64,000 nucleotides of DNA from Heliopora coerulea (GCA_030142905.1 JASJOG010000164.1:186001-250000); one strand, 5' to 3'; counted from the first letter of the stretch, positions 25,480-38,315 are shown. Numbers and translations: made by a program. The notes: generated from the letters alone by a model not told the origin.

Positions 25480-25866
25480 TAGAACCTAACCATTGAGACC
25501 AGGTAAAAGTGTGGAGACTGGGGCTAGAAAATTAAGCATTTTATTTACCCGATAACTTTTTGGAAAAAAATCTTCGGGGTTTATATTAAAATATCACCGG
25601 GGGTAACGCGTCAACGGTTAGAATTAGGGTTAGGATTAGCGTTAGGGTTAGAATTAAGGTTACGATTACGATCCTATTCCTAATCCTGACTCTAACCCTA
25701 ATCCTAATACGGACGATAACATTAAGGATAATTCTAAATTATAGGACCATTGACGTTTCAGGATTATCCTGAGTCTTAGGTGAGAGGATATCAGTTAAAT
25801 AAAATACTTAATTTTCTAGTTCCAGTCTCTACGTGATTACTGGGTCTCAGTGGTTACGTTCTACTC
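25480..25866. repeat. MITE-like foldback with telomere-like core
   Basis: Imperfect inverted ends (left about 25480-25555 with GAGACTGGGGCTAGAAAATT; right about 25795-25866 with AATTTTCTAGTTCCAGTCTC) enclose a core of degenerate TTAGGG units (25618-25670) followed by degenerate CCCTAA units (25675-25712). The terminal inverted repeats make a non-autonomous DNA element the simpler reading. No transposase is present. Confidence 0.65.
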
Positions 25867-26086
25867 CAATCAGGTAATATGAGCACATAGCAATTCGAAG
25901 TAAAAACCCAGCTCGGCAAGCTGGCCAGCTTACTTCATGCAATATCAAAACACAATTGTCCTGACCACAGGGCAAGCCCGTTAGCCGAACCCGCTTGCCT
26001 TCATATAATCAGGGCCTACTGAGAAAGATTTTTCCTTTGCAATTATATGTTTGTCATTGCCTTCAAAACCTTATTTTCTTTTAAAG

Positions 26087-26328
26087 AGTTTGAAGATTCT
26101 TCTGGAAAACGGAGGAGAATTGAATGTGTTCACCAACAAATTGTGGTCTCCACTTCACTGTGCTGTGAGCTCACAGTCTGTTGATGTTGTTCAGTTGGTT
26201 TTGTCCAATGAACCAGCGCTGCTCGATAAGGCAGAGAAAACTGGGAAAACACCCCTACATTTCGCTGCAAACCATGGTAATACTGAAGTAGTAAGATGTC
26301 TTCTTGAACATGGAGCGCACTGCACGAG
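26087..26328 (+). CDS. TRPA1: TRPA1-like, exon 4 (ankyrin repeats)
   Basis: 242 bases between TTTTAAAG (to 26086) and donor GTAATT (26329). It encodes SLKILLENGGELNVF, WSPLHCAVSSQSVDVVQLVL, and GKTPLHFAANHGNTEVVRCL, then LEHGAHCT. These are regular ankyrin repeats with the TPLHxAAxxGxxxVV core. The exon ends with two bases that make an Arg codon with the next exon. Confidence 0.9.
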
Positions 26329-26939
26329 GTAATTATATTCTTGGTCATGAAAGCTTTGGTTTCAACTATAGTATTCGTACTTTAGTGAAGGTGAATATGA
26401 CGCCATCTTAAGATAAAATCGTACATGATAGATATGAAAGACACGCTTAAATCAGGGAATTTCTCTTTTCACACAATTGCAAACATGATAATTTTTTCCG
26501 TTAAAATTGATCCCTAGTGATATTAGAATTTGTTTTCTTTAAGAAGTAAGCTTGGTGAAAAATCTTCGTGGCCAACTTAATTCTGAACGAGTGGCGTTTT
26601 CTTTTTAGGGATTTTTTGGGGTTTTTTTCTTTTTTTTTTTCAATAGTAATAAAATAATGATTTAGTAACACAATATGATAAATACATTTTGAATTGTGAG
26701 TAAAATAGAAAATGTCAATATTCCATGCTTTATTTGATCCCTTTCTCATTTGAGAAAGTAGATCTTATCTAAATCAACTTCCTTTAATAAAAACTTATCT
26801 TTATGATAGAAAAACGACTAGTACAGGTAAAATATTGACCAGAGATTTACCAGCGGGAATCGTAGTCGTAGGATGAATATTAAGACCCAGCTTAAGACTC
26901 TAATATGAATAGCCATGAAGGGAAAAATCATGACAAATA

Positions 26940-27680
26940 ACAAAACATGTTAGTTTATAAGCTTTACTGACGTTTCGTTGCTGACGCTTAACATTTTCAA
27001 AGTGAAGTGCATGATGGATAAGGTAAGGATATAAAAATAATATTTACAAGGTGCTGAAAAATTATTAGCCAATGAGAGGGAAGGAAAGGTGAGAGAACAG
27101 TAGAAGAAGAGCGGAAGGAGAGAAGACTAAGTAAAATTAGGCAAGTGGAACAGAACTGATGTTTTCGTTAAGGACAGGCCTAATTTAAATTTGCCGATGA
27201 GTAAACTCTCCCGAATGAGTAAATCAAAGGGTGAATTACAGGACGAGATAATAGAAAAGTCATCGGCGGAGATTGCGTGATGAGAAGCTCTAGTGTGAGA
27301 TGAGAGAGAGAATACCAGATAGGCTAGTGTAAGATCTTTTCTTCCCAGTTGAAGGCGAGATTCCTAGGTGTTCCGAGATGCTTGTGTGTAGAAGGCGTCG
27401 AGTTTGCCCTATATACGATGCTCCGCAGCATCGACAAGAGTGTTGATAAACGACATGCGATCTCACTAATTTAGGAATAGTGTTCTTGAACCGGAAGAAA
27501 CTAGACGGACGTTTTCCAGATTTAAAGATAACCCGCAGCTCAACTTGAGGAAAACAGGAGGAGAGAAAAAAATGCCCAGTCAGCATTCTACTTTCTTTTA
27601 TATTACAGTAACCTTTGATTTCCTTTGCAGACAGTTCCAAAATTTTGAATAACTCTAAAATGTTTCCTGTTTCGCTCTGA
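26940..27680 (-). mobile_element. Penelope-like element 3' fragment (GIY-YIG)
   Basis: Between 27640 and 27290 on the - strand an open frame reads VELRVIFKSGKRPSSFFRF, then HVVYQHSCRCCGASYIGQT and LHTSISEHLGIS, which is the Penelope-type GIY-YIG endonuclease with its CxxC pair. Downstream on that strand lies a typical tail with CAGCAACGAAACGTC. The reverse transcriptase core is missing. It is a truncated, old copy different from the one at 14.7-16.2 kb. Confidence 0.7.
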
Positions 27681-28737
27681 CGTTTCTAAGGCATACCATT
27701 TTTAGCTGGGATTTAAAAACGAATGATCTCATAAAATTTTAAAGGCCTGTAGAATACAGTTGATTTACAAAAGATCTTCGCGAGAGTGATTGAATGAAAG
27801 AACTATCTCAACTATTTTCTCATTTGGAATATTTTCTTGAGAAATTTTTACTTAAATTAAGGAATTAATTTTTTCTTTAAAGAGAAATATAATTCTTAAA
27901 ATAAGAGGTTTTTTTATAATAAGAAATGTCTATGCGCAGTGATAGAGAAATAAATGTTTAGTCATTCATGTTTAGAGACACTTAAGCAATTTTCTATTTG
28001 TCAAATATAAGTACTTACATAAACGTACACACATAAATGGATTTAGCAGCATAGACTTGTATACTTAACCATTGTTCCTGGCCACTGTTAACAATGGTAG
28101 TTAATCGAATTTAAGAATTTTAAGAATTTGAGAAAACCAGTGTGGAGTTATTTACCAAATTTTCGAACACATAGAGGACTAATTCCTTCTGAGTCTGTTC
28201 CAAAACTAATGAGACTTTTAACTTTCTCTGCCAAAATCTCGACTTATGCATTTGCTGATTCCTTCCAACCACTTCAACCACCTTGTAAACTAAGATACAT
28301 ACATTAATTTAATTGATTGGTTTATCAAAGGTTAAACTATATTTGAATGTCTAATGATACATAGGCATTTGGAGGAATCAATCAAATAATCTTCTAGTAA
28401 TTGATCAGTTTACCTTTGAGAATGGCACTAACTTTCCTTCATGTCTGCGCTGATCACTTGAAACAACCATTTCCTTCGCAAATCCATCGACAACTGTAAC
28501 TTCTGAGAACTTGTAAAAATCAACTAGAAATACGCGAACGCAACAAACCCTTGCCCACCGTTCTTATTATTTCTCTTGAGAATTCGAGTAAAATTGAAAG
28601 TTTTCCAAAATTGTCAAAAAGATCTACAGTCTTGGGTAATAATGTTGTAACACCACCGCCCTCAAGTAAAAGTTGGAATAAAGTTTCAAACAACAACATT
28701 GAATCAAGGGTGAAAGGGTTTGACAGTTACAATTACT

Positions 28738-28815
28738 CAGGCTTGGACTGGCCATTGTAGAACAATAGTATGCCATTGTTCTGTAGTGTGATAGCACGTT
28801 TGCCAGCCCAAGCCT
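28738..28815. repeat. Nested hairpin
   Basis: Outer arms CAGGCTTGGACTGGC and GCCAGCCCAAGCCTG pair with a single mismatch. Inside them a second pair, AGAACAAT and ATTGTTCT, forms an inner stem. The hairpin is inserted within a segment that recurs without it near 30.8 kb. Function unknown. Confidence 0.6.
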
Positions 28816-31499
28816 GCAACTACTTTTGTCCAAGATTTTCTGCGACAAAATCTGAATAATTTTCGTCATAGAACTAACATTTTCTTTTTTGTTTCAAGTT
28901 ACTGCAATCATAAAACCTAAGTGACATTTTTGGAAAAAAGTTTAAATTTTTTTGGTGACAAGTGTAAAAGTGCGAAGGCTTCTAATTGACGGTCTATTAC
29001 TCATCCCATGTTGTTAGAGTACATCCCTTTGTTAGAGTATATCATATCCGGAAACCCTTGGAAATTACATTACCCGTCTGGATGCTTGATACAAGGAGAT
29101 TCTAATCATTTTGAGAGTAAACCTTTCTTTGGTCATTTCGTGGAACAAAGTGTGTATAAAAAGAATATCGTATATAAACATTTTAATTGCTCGGGTACCC
29201 TTTTCCTTTGCATATTTATTTTCGAATTATTTCAAACTATTTTTGATTTTAAAAACAAAAAAAATAAATAGATAAGTTACATTTGAATTAAGTTACGAGT
29301 ATTATTCATAACATTATTGGTAAAATAGTAAAAAGGAAAAGTGGTGTCCTTAAGGTCAAACGTCAACTTCGTTTTCTCTTGGAATTTGGGCAAAGAGCTC
29401 AAAATATAACTGTCGTGCGTTCCTAATGCCAGTTTACCTGTGGTCTGACCATCCTTCGAATCATACCAGCAAATAGCGTTCGCTACTTCGAAGTTTTCAA
29501 TTACTGCATCAGTAAATCTTTATCGTGTTAGAACAAGGACCACTTGAGCTTGGCTTGAAGTTATCAGATAAACCCATCAATCTGTTCTTTTCAAAATTTG
29601 AGATGAATCATCCATCTATTCTGACAGTGGTAATCTTCACTCTGATTGCATTGGCAGAGAAACTTCAAGATCACGACAAAAATGTTTTTATACTTCTATG
29701 AAAGTTGGAAGGGGGGTAATTTATTTTCCTAATTTTAAACACCTGGCTATGTGTCTGATGATAAGTGAAGAACATGCAAAAAGTATTTCATGCGATAATG
29801 GGACATTTCAAATTAAACATTCTTTCCCAGCTTTTTCTATCTATGATTCGTTAATGATACGGTTGGGGAGGCTTATTAATCAGTGTATTTGGATGAATAG
29901 TTTGTAAAAGAATACCATACACTTACGAAGCTGTTCTCCAAAACGTGCATCGTTTCGATGGTATACTCCATGTTTAGATGAAGCCGTGCCTTAATAGGAA
30001 TGAAAGTATCGGGAAAATAATTGCTAAGGCTCTTCTAGAATGTCAATTCAACGAGCTTAATTTTGTAACAGAGGTTTTAACCTCTCTCGCGCAGTTATTT
30101 ACCATATATAATGATAACTACCACGGTCGACCACGGTTTCCACGGTCTACAACGACATGTATTTGTAGACCGTAGTAGTACAATGGTAGTGCAGAAAATT
30201 CATTTTTGTATGCATTATAAAACCATGGGAAATGCAGATGAAATTTTCAGATATATTTTAATTTTCAATCATCTTAGTTCTATTATACATATCCGATTTC
30301 AATCTTCGGTCTTTGCCTTCATTAACATTTTTTTATTATTTAACCCATCGAGGAGCTTTTAGGTTTAATACCTTGAATATCAACCGGTTATTCAACACTT
30401 GATTTTCAAGATCCTCAGTTTCCAAAAATAATTTTACGTGCAATCGCATCTTCATTAAGATTTTTTATTAAATAAGTGAATACGATTTTCAATACGATTA
30501 AGGTCCAGCGCCCGCAATAAATACACAAACATGAATTCCATTGTTACGTTCATGTTTTTGAGTAACCAAAGGATCCTAGACAGTGTATATGTCGTTGAAG
30601 AAGCTAAACCAAGTTTCTTGCGTCCACAATATTTCTGTTTATTCTTAAATCAAAATTATGCCTCTTTTCACTTGAAAAAATGGTCTCAAATTGAACAATT
30701 TGTTTATTAAGTTTAATTTATGAATAGAAATCTTGTTTTACCATTATTTTATACAATAATAAAGAAAAGCAACTGTAGACAATCTTTGACAAAAATGTTG
30801 TGACTCCCTGTCCCAAAAATCAATGTTAAAATAAAGTTTCATATAACAATATTGAATCAAAGAAGGAGAGGATTTATTGTTAAACTACTTTTGTCTAAGA
30901 TTGTAGAGCTTTTTCGAGTACTGTTTAATAAATAAATACTGTTCATCATTTGAAAAATCTGGCCGTTTTAAGATAAATGTCGACAAAAGACGTGAGGTCA
31001 GTCTTCAAACAACTTGTGGAACTCATGGAACCTCATCTAAATCTGATTTATCGAAACTTTAACTGAACCTGTATTATTGGGAAAAAATGGTCTGAATCGT
31101 TTCCCTCATGACAGGAAAATCACTTGTCAGTCTAGTATGCAAAAAAAATATATTGGACCCTATACAGGGTCCTGTTTATTTGACTCGGGGGGGTTATCTA
31201 TTAGTGAACCAACCAAATAAATGAACGATGTCATTCAAAGTTCTTATGTAGTGCCATTAAGGGCAGACTGAGAAATGTACAAAGCTATATATAATGATAA
31301 ATTACAGCAATGTATCCCAGTGGACGAGTTGAACCAAACAACACAGGAGGATCGATTAGCTATCAAGAATTCAATTTAGCTGCATGAGGGGAAAAAAAAA
31401 GAAAAATGACAACGAAGTTTGACACAAAGAAAACGAAATCATAAGTGATCAGACTAAATTGGACGTCTCGCCTATTTGACATTAGTAGTGGGGCTTCTG

Positions 31500-31780
31500 T
31501 CAGAAGCATTCTGTTTTATTTTCGGAAAGCGTTTGATCGAAAATATAATAGTTTGTTGGTGAATAAACTACGAAGGCGGGATCTACCTCATAGAATTGTA
31601 TATTTGATTCACTTTCTATAAAAAGTCGATTACGAATGGTTAGAGTAATTGAAGGTTGCTACGCAGAATGCCTGGGGTCCAGTTGCTCCTGATGTGTACC
31701 ACAGAGTGCGGAATTGAGTCCTTAACTATTTAAAATAGGAAATGGCCTTCGATTATTTGCATCATATTGATTACTTCGAT
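31500..31780 (+). pseudogene. Non-LTR retrotransposon reverse transcriptase remnant
   Basis: The + strand reads RKAFDRKYNSLLVNKLRRRD followed by PHRIVYLIHFL, resembling the KAFDxxxHxxLLxKL and following helix of LINE-type reverse transcriptases, then a stop and decayed sequence (WGPVAPDVY, like the VPQG block). Only a short, broken segment remains; the family cannot be named. Confidence 0.45.
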
Positions 31781-32195
31781 TCTGATTTTTGCATTCGATT
31801 GAAATATTGAATAGTCACAGAACTTTTTTTAAATAGAAACGTTTCACCTAGTTCTTCAGGCGCACTATACTTTATTCTCCGTCGTTCCCTCAACTTTTCT
31901 GGATAAGTCAGGAATTTCTACTTTCAGTTTCAATAGTTATCAGACCTTTGGCTTCTTGCGCGTCATTTAAACTGTCGACGTAATATTCAATTTTTTTTAT
32001 CAAATCTTCTATTTTATTGTTGGTTACGATTTCATTTTATTTTGTACTTTACCCCTGCTAATTATTAACAGCAGCATCTAATACACCTGTAAAAATCAGT
32101 AACCAGCTTAAATTTAATTAAATCGTTTAACAGTAATCCTGGAAAAATTTTCATTTGTCTTCGTCATGATAATTAAACTCACAGTATTCTTCCAG

Positions 32196-32487
32196 GGATC
32201 AGAATGGTAATAATGCGCTACACCTTGCGGCTTACAATGGTCATCTACTCGTTGTTGAGTTGTTACTAAAATTTTACAAAGATATTATTGATTGGAAAGA
32301 CAAAAGTCAGTGGACGGCATTGATAGCAGCAGCAGTAAAAGGCAAAAGCAAGGTAGTGAAATTTCTCCTGGATGAAGGTGCTGCTATAACTAAAGATTTC
32401 GAATCCTTAAACTGTTTGGACTGGTGTCTTAAAACTGATGACAAGGAAACTGCCATGACTATGATGCTTCATCGAAAGTGGAATAAG
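32196..32487 (+). CDS. TRPA1: TRPA1-like, exon 5 (last ankyrin repeats)
   Basis: 292 bases between TTCCAG (to 32195) and GTGAGT (32488). It encodes NGNNALHLAAYNGHLLVVEL, then WTALIAAAVKGKSKVVKFLL and DEGAAITK, the last regular ankyrin repeats. The following SLNCLDWCLKTDDKETAMTM is the conserved end-of-ankyrin segment of TRPA channels, where a Leu-Asp-Trp/Ala-type repeat leads to the linker. Confidence 0.9.
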
Positions 32488-33227
32488 GTGAGTTGTTGCA
32501 GACTCATCGTTAATAAGCCGCTCTCATAACTTACATATACGCCACAGTTTTTCAGAGCAATAAATGGGCTGTAATATGGCTGTACACAGGAGCAGTAGGA
32601 CATATGCTCAGAAATGAATTTTGGTGTATGGGAGCATTTGCTGATCGTTCGTTGCTATTCATATGAAATTATACAAGAATAAATTGATATCCAAATGTGC
32701 ATTTAGGTGCAAAATATTCTTATTATAACTCATGGCTGTGCTAATTAATTTTTTGAATTTCGGCAAGAAAGTATTAGTCTATAAGATAAAAATATACATA
32801 TTTAAAACTTTTCCGAGGGGTTTGATGTCCACTCCTCCCTCCCCTGCTTTATAAGGCCATAGGCTTTCGTTTTCTCATTAGCATTTCATTATGGCATCAC
32901 CTAGTAATGGAAAAGTTGATGGAAAATACATACTTGCCCGAAATGTTTGAAGATTGAAAGTCCACCATACACCTTGGCGCTTAAGTGAAATTTTGGTTGC
33001 ATTTGGTAAAAGTCTTACAAGATTGAATTGAACTGTATCGTATAAGGTAGACTGTTTTGTTAATTTCTGTTGGATGCCATACAACTCACTTTTTTTAACG
33101 TCTTTCAGTAAGTTAAGGAGGTCGTTATGTTCACATCAGATTGGGAAAGGAAGCCTTGACACCCATTTGAAGTGTCTTTCTTGGACAATAAGTACCTTAT
33201 GACTGTTTCCTTATTTGTTCTTTAAAG
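32488..33227 (+). other. Intron, no features seen
   Basis: Donor GTGAGT, acceptor TCTTTAAAG. No repeat, RNA or coding element is recognised. Confidence 0.7.
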
Positions 33228-33399
33228 ATTATAGAGGGGACAGAACATGGTGCTGAAAAGACAATGGCCAAACTAGTTCAGAAAATGCCAGAGGTAGCCT
33301 ATTGTGTTTTATCGAAAAGTGTGTCATGCGAAGGACATTGTGACGACAAGGGCTTTGTAAAGCGCTACGACTTCCTTTGCTTACAAAGCCGCTTACCAG
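33228..33399 (+). CDS. TRPA1: TRPA1-like, exon 6 (linker after the ankyrin domain)
   Basis: 172 bases between TTTAAAG and donor GTATGT (33400). It encodes EKTMAKLVQKMPEVAYCVLS and a Cys-rich CEGHCDDKGFVKRYDFLCLQ. The pattern 'MPxVAxxVLxxS' followed by a basic-aromatic segment is the pre-channel linker of TRPA proteins. The extra cysteines may matter because reactive cysteines in this linker are the electrophile sensors in known TRPA1 channels; whether these are equivalent cannot be judged here. Confidence 0.85.
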
Positions 33400-36300
33400 G
33401 TATGTGTCATGCTATAAGCTTGCTGTTAATGACATTTATTATGAGTTGTAATTTAATGGTTTCATTCGACAGTAAAGGTGCGAGCTGACGTAGCTGAGGA
33501 GGAAAGTGATGGAAAGGGAGGTGCAAGGGAGAAACCGACCTCTTATACCCAGAAGGAGCTAGGAAGATTTATTTCAAACAGTATTTTCATCAAAACCAGG
33601 ACAGATTTCTAAGACCCGTTTTAGATAGCATAGTGCATCGTCAGTTAAACTAGGTGTGTACAAAGCTACATGGATATTAGTAGGATGGTACATGAATTAT
33701 GAAAAATTATAGACGAGAATGGTTAAGCTAGAAAGAATAAAATAATATGTCTAGCATGGAAAACCAAAAGGAATGGACTTAGTACAAAAATATGAGAATA
33801 GTATAAAAAATTAATTTAAATAAGACTTTTCCGACTCTATATGCTGGGATCTTTTAGCATCAATTGGCAAGCATTATTAACTGTTTCCAATGTGGAGAAA
33901 CAATTCTTGCTTACAAGATTCCCACAAAGCTCACAATCCTTCATATGTTTGAAGCTACTTAAGTTTGGATCACTAGATTAATGTTCATGAACACGAGAAG
34001 AAAATTGCACCAAGGCTGCTTTGACCAAAATAAACGAAGTTACATCCGGCGCATGTAAGTTTATAAACCAATTGTAATCTAAAGATTTAGGGAAAACATC
34101 CTTCACAATGAATGTGTTGCCAACCATAAACGATGTAAAAACCAATTTCAATATCAATACCCGACAATATCTTTTGAGACATACCTTATTCCCTGTGCTT
34201 AGTAAAATTAGATGACTAAATATAAGGCATTTTAAAGTAAAAAATGTTAGTTTGGACGAACTGATCAGAGTACAAAGTATATATTAAACGCTTTTAATTA
34301 CCCGATCGATCTGGCATGATAAATGTTTATATCGATGACTTTTTCATGACTATGAAATACATCTTTCTTTATAATACAATCGGATTTTCAATCTCATAAT
34401 TAAAACGCCATCAGGTATTTTCAATCTTATAAGTTCGATTTACCAAGGGGACGAATTCAACTAATTATTTTCAATAAGCTAATCTTACAAAGGAAGTATT
34501 TTAAATTTAGGAAAGTCAAAAAGAGGTAGTATAAAGTGTAAGTAAGGAGAAACCGTGAAAATCGTAATATGGACAGCCCACATGAACACACCCGTTTTTG
34601 GGAAAAGTAGACAACAAGCTACACAAACTTCTTGCAACGATACAAATGCATTGGGTAGGATTTTGTTGTGGTGGCCGTGGAGTTTTGGCCTAGGGAATAC
34701 CATGTATTTGGTCTTTGGCAAATAAATCCATCATAGTTTCGGAGCGTGGATGCACTGATCGGTCACCTTACTGCAATATTTTGCATTGCTTATTAAAGTA
34801 AAAGGCTACTAAATTAAGAGAACTGTTACAGCACACAATCAGTGAATTAAAAATTCCAAAGAAAAATACGAGAAATTTTTTAAAGGAAAAAAACGCTTTA
34901 CCACCAATTTTTGAAAAGATAAACCGTTAATGCATACAGACTTTCTTCACCGAAATCTTAAAGTGTAATTTATGACAATTTAAATTATTAACTCTAAAGA
35001 ATCTACAAAAGGATAGCTACCACGTATATAGCCCAAACGAAGGATGCACCTGAACGTTGATTACAACGAACCGAAGTTGTAAGCTTTTGGCGAGAGTCCT
35101 CAGCAGGACAAACGTATCATAGTTCAGTCAGAATTTTAATCATATTTGCCAAGAACCACTATCGACACTGAATTCATTCATCGGTTCTCTTAGGAAAGCA
35201 AGTGTAAAATGCCTTCGAACAATTAAAGAGGCTGTTGCGATATACAGCTTGTCTTGTAACATGTCTCGCAATTTTGTTGCAAGACAAGTTGCATTAGAAA
35301 TTGCATCGTGAAATACGATCGACAACCACCAAGTCTCGCAATATTTTTGTTGCTGTAAGCTTATCACGAAGTTGAGGACGTTCTACTTATTACAGCATTT
35401 GAGGCAATGCTGCAACACGTTTTTGAGGCATTCCCCAGTGTAACGCCCTCTCGGTAACTTATCTCACAACGGTAATCATCATCAGCCAGTGAATGTGAAT
35501 GACCAGTTTAGCCTTAGTTCTTTCCAGTCAACCTACGAATTAAAGAAGCTGCACACATTAAGCGAAAAAGACTACAAGTTAACTCTCGAGAGGAATGCAG
35601 TGAGTTGGGCGAACTTTTATTTTGAATTTCTCTAATATATGATCCTTAATCCCTCATTTACACATACTAACATTTATACTTTACATTCATCTTCACATTT
35701 GTAACATTTTTAAAACATTTTAAAAATTTTTTAAGATTTTTCAAAATGTTTGGAATATCTTAAATTATAAAATTATAATCCTGCATTTCTATCTTATCGG
35801 TAAAAATTCTCCTTAAACATTCGATAACTATTTTATCGTTACGATTCATAAAATTCTCGCTTCTGTGTATACAGCAATTAGGTCACTTCTCTCCTAGTTT
35901 CTGATGATGTCGTAGACGACGAAAACTTATTTTACTTCTTACTTTAACAGCTGTAGACAATATCGCCTACTGCCACACCCCTTTATCGTGCCTCTGCAAT
36001 GTGACCGGCTAAACTGTCGTGATACACGTTATAATACAAGTTGCATAGTGTAACAGCACCCTAAGCATTGCATCGTTGTAACATCTGTCATATATCTTTG
36101 ATAAGTTCAACTTCTCATGCATTTTGGACGAATTACAACGCAGAGCTACAAAGTCCAATATATGCCACAGACCAGATGTCCTGTCACCACACGTGGGGCA
36201 TTTGGCTAGATTTTTTAACGTGATTTAATTCTTTTATTCATTTATATATATGTATTTGTTTGATTTTTTTAATAATGTATATTTACGCTATTGAAAATTT

Positions 36301-36659
36301 CACATATCATGAAACACAAAAAAACATATTCAATTTGAACATTTTCACATTTGAAATTTTCATTTCACATAGGACATAGGAAAGTGTTCACAAAGAAATA
36401 CCTAATTCAGATGTGAAATAAACTGGTTCAAAATTTCAAAACATACAGATAGAATTGAAACAACACATGAAATACTATCTTCATATGTAAAATTGCATGT
36501 GAAATTTCTGTAAGGGTAAATAACTCAGGTCATCTTGTTAACGAAATGAGTAAGTCTAGTCAATGGTCAGAAAGCTATAACTTGACAATTACATATTTCC
36601 TCACATAATCTTTCAATGAAACAAATTCACGGTGCCATGCATATTTTTCCCATTTGAAG
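33400..36659 (+). other. Intron with Penelope-like tail
   Basis: Donor GTATGT, acceptor TTTGAAG. At 35910-35936 (+ strand) CTGATGA is followed by a GTCG/CGAC stem and GAAAA, a hammerhead-like core in an otherwise decayed Penelope-like tail. On the - strand around 36215-36060 an open stretch with CPTCG and LWHIL may be the zinc-finger end of another retroelement. From 36280 to 36500 there is TTTCACAT-rich low-complexity sequence. No exon is seen. Confidence 0.45.
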
Positions 36660-36893
36660 ATGACCAGAAATCTGGAGAAGTTAAACCGATGATCGCCATT
36701 AAAACTATGGTAAAAACAGAGAATTACCGCTGTCTTAGTCATCCTGTTTGTTGCAAGTTTTTGAAGGCAAAATGGATGGAATTTGGATGGAAACTTCACA
36801 CGTTCAATTTGTCGTTGTACATCATCTTCCTAGTGGCTTTGAGTACATACGCATTTCAAATACCATCGTACAAAGATACGCGAGGAAACGCAG
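36660..36893 (+). CDS. TRPA1: TRPA1-like, exon 7 (pre-S1 helix and S1)
   Basis: 234 bases between TTTGAAG (to 36659) and GTAACA (36894). It encodes VKPMIAIKTMVKTENYRCL, then SHPVCCKFLKAKWMEFGWKL and the first membrane segment FNLSLYIIFLVALSTYAFQI. The 'HPVCxxFLxxKW' block just before S1 is strongly characteristic of TRPA channels. It ends with one base (G) joined to the next exon to make Asp. Confidence 0.9.
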
Positions 36894-37739
36894 GTAACAA
36901 AAACATTGTAGATAAATAAAGACTGATTTCCACTTAGTGCAAAATGCTGCGAGTGAGACATCTGCATTGTTAAAATTGAGTAGATATCTGCTTGGTTCCA
37001 TTTGAGAGCTCCCACGACAGTAAAAAAAAACCCCAAAAGATGTAGCGCGCGCGATATTTTGCACCAGACAAAAATCCCCCTAAAGGTGTATGTGAGTGAA
37101 GGAAATTGTTATCTGGTAATAAACATGTATACCACCTAACAGATGAACAATTGCCATAAAGAAGCAATAAGTATTTAATCTAACTTTTCCTTATTATCTT
37201 GAAATATCTTCATGGATTTGATTTGTCTTTTAAATCAATCAAGTGATTGTAATATATGATTACGAACAGAGTAATAAGTTCCTGTACGGACTAATTCTGA
37301 GAAGGAAATAACTATAGAGATTAAAGATACATGACGTAAAGCGATAATGCAACAAGCAAAAAATTTTACAATGAGCAGTTCAACCATCATGTGATTCTGC
37401 AAAATCTTTTAACAGCTAAATGTACTGTGTGGTAAGTTCCTCCAGAATAGACCCAGTCTAACCAAGAAGATATGTTATACTAATCCGGGAACAAATTTTG
37501 GAAGTTTATGTCTTCTAAGCCAAAAAAAAAGGAAATGAACTTCTTCTTCACATAATTTTATAAAATCACATGTCTTTATCACGTATAAAGACTCGACACG
37601 GTTCTCCTTTTATATCTTTCTCATAAGTTCTTAAAATATATGTATTCAAACTTGTTAAAATGTATATACAGGTTATAAATTTAAAAAACACGAGAGTAGC
37701 ACGACACAACAACAAAGGTCGGGAAAGAGATTGGTCGAT

Positions 37740-38315
37740 ACGTTAAAGAGAATTGGTTGAGAAATCTAGACGACTGATGCATCAACTGTATATTTGAGGA
37801 AGAAAGTCTCAAACAATTCCACGTCCTTCTAAACCACTTAAAGCCAAACATCAAATTCACTATTGAACATAGCACGAAATTTCTAACCTTCATTGACATA
37901 TTGGTAAAGAAGGACAATGTAATACTAACCACTGACATAATCTATACAGCTACAGATACCAGGCAATACCTGGATTTTACATCGAACCATCCGCGCCGCA
38001 TAAAAAAGAATAATCCCATACAACTTAGCCTGTCGTATATTCACAATAATGGACGATGAGAAAACAAGAGATAAGAGACTCCAAGAACTGAGTCAGATAC
38101 TAGTCAAACGAGGTTATCCAGAAAAAATAATTCAAATCGGCTTCACAAAAGCTCTTGATCTAAACCAAAACGAATTGAGAAACTGTCTGACATTAGTAAC
38201 CACATTTAATCCCAATAACTCGAACATATTTCCAGTGATAAAGAGAGGCCTACAAATGCTAATGAGCAGCCCGAGAATAAAATCTGCCTTCTCCACAATA
38301 AAAAATAATCCATAG
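37740..38315 (+). pseudogene. Penelope-like reverse transcriptase fragment
   Basis: The + strand reads IKFTIEHSTKFLTFIDILVK, TRQYLDFTSNHPRRIKK, and in the 88-codon frame from 38049 KRGYPEKIIQIGFTKALDL and LVTTFNPNNSNIFPVIK. These are the distal RT blocks (fixed spacing between palm end and thumb) of Penelope-like elements. The upstream frame is interrupted by stops and the GIY-YIG domain is absent. Confidence 0.65.

Larger units (their letters stand above)
9691..26086 (+). other. 16.4-kb intron packed with mobile elements
   Basis: Holds tRNA-derived repeats (12.46 and 14.6 kb), the Penelope-like palindrome (14.7-16.2 kb), the gypsy element (21.2-25.4 kb) and a MITE-like foldback (25.5-25.9 kb). 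An unrecognised open stretch of about 60 codons lies at 11330-11532 on the + strand (ending SEMWKK and a stop) without an obvious start or family. The stretches 9.7-12.4, 16.3-21.1 kb otherwise show nothing I can identify. Confidence 0.6.
26329..32195 (+). other. Intron with retroelement remnants
   Basis: Donor GTAATT and acceptor TTCTTCCAG. It contains a Penelope-like GIY-YIG fragment (26.9-27.7 kb), a nested hairpin at 28.74-28.81 kb, a diverged pair of related segments at about 28.60-28.86 and 30.77-30.93 kb, and a non-LTR reverse transcriptase remnant near 31.5 kb. The rest shows nothing recognisable. Confidence 0.55.

Noticed and set aside
25618..25712. True interstitial telomere or chromosome fusion
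   Set aside because: The units are very degenerate and are enclosed by inverted terminal repeats, which a MITE-type element explains better.
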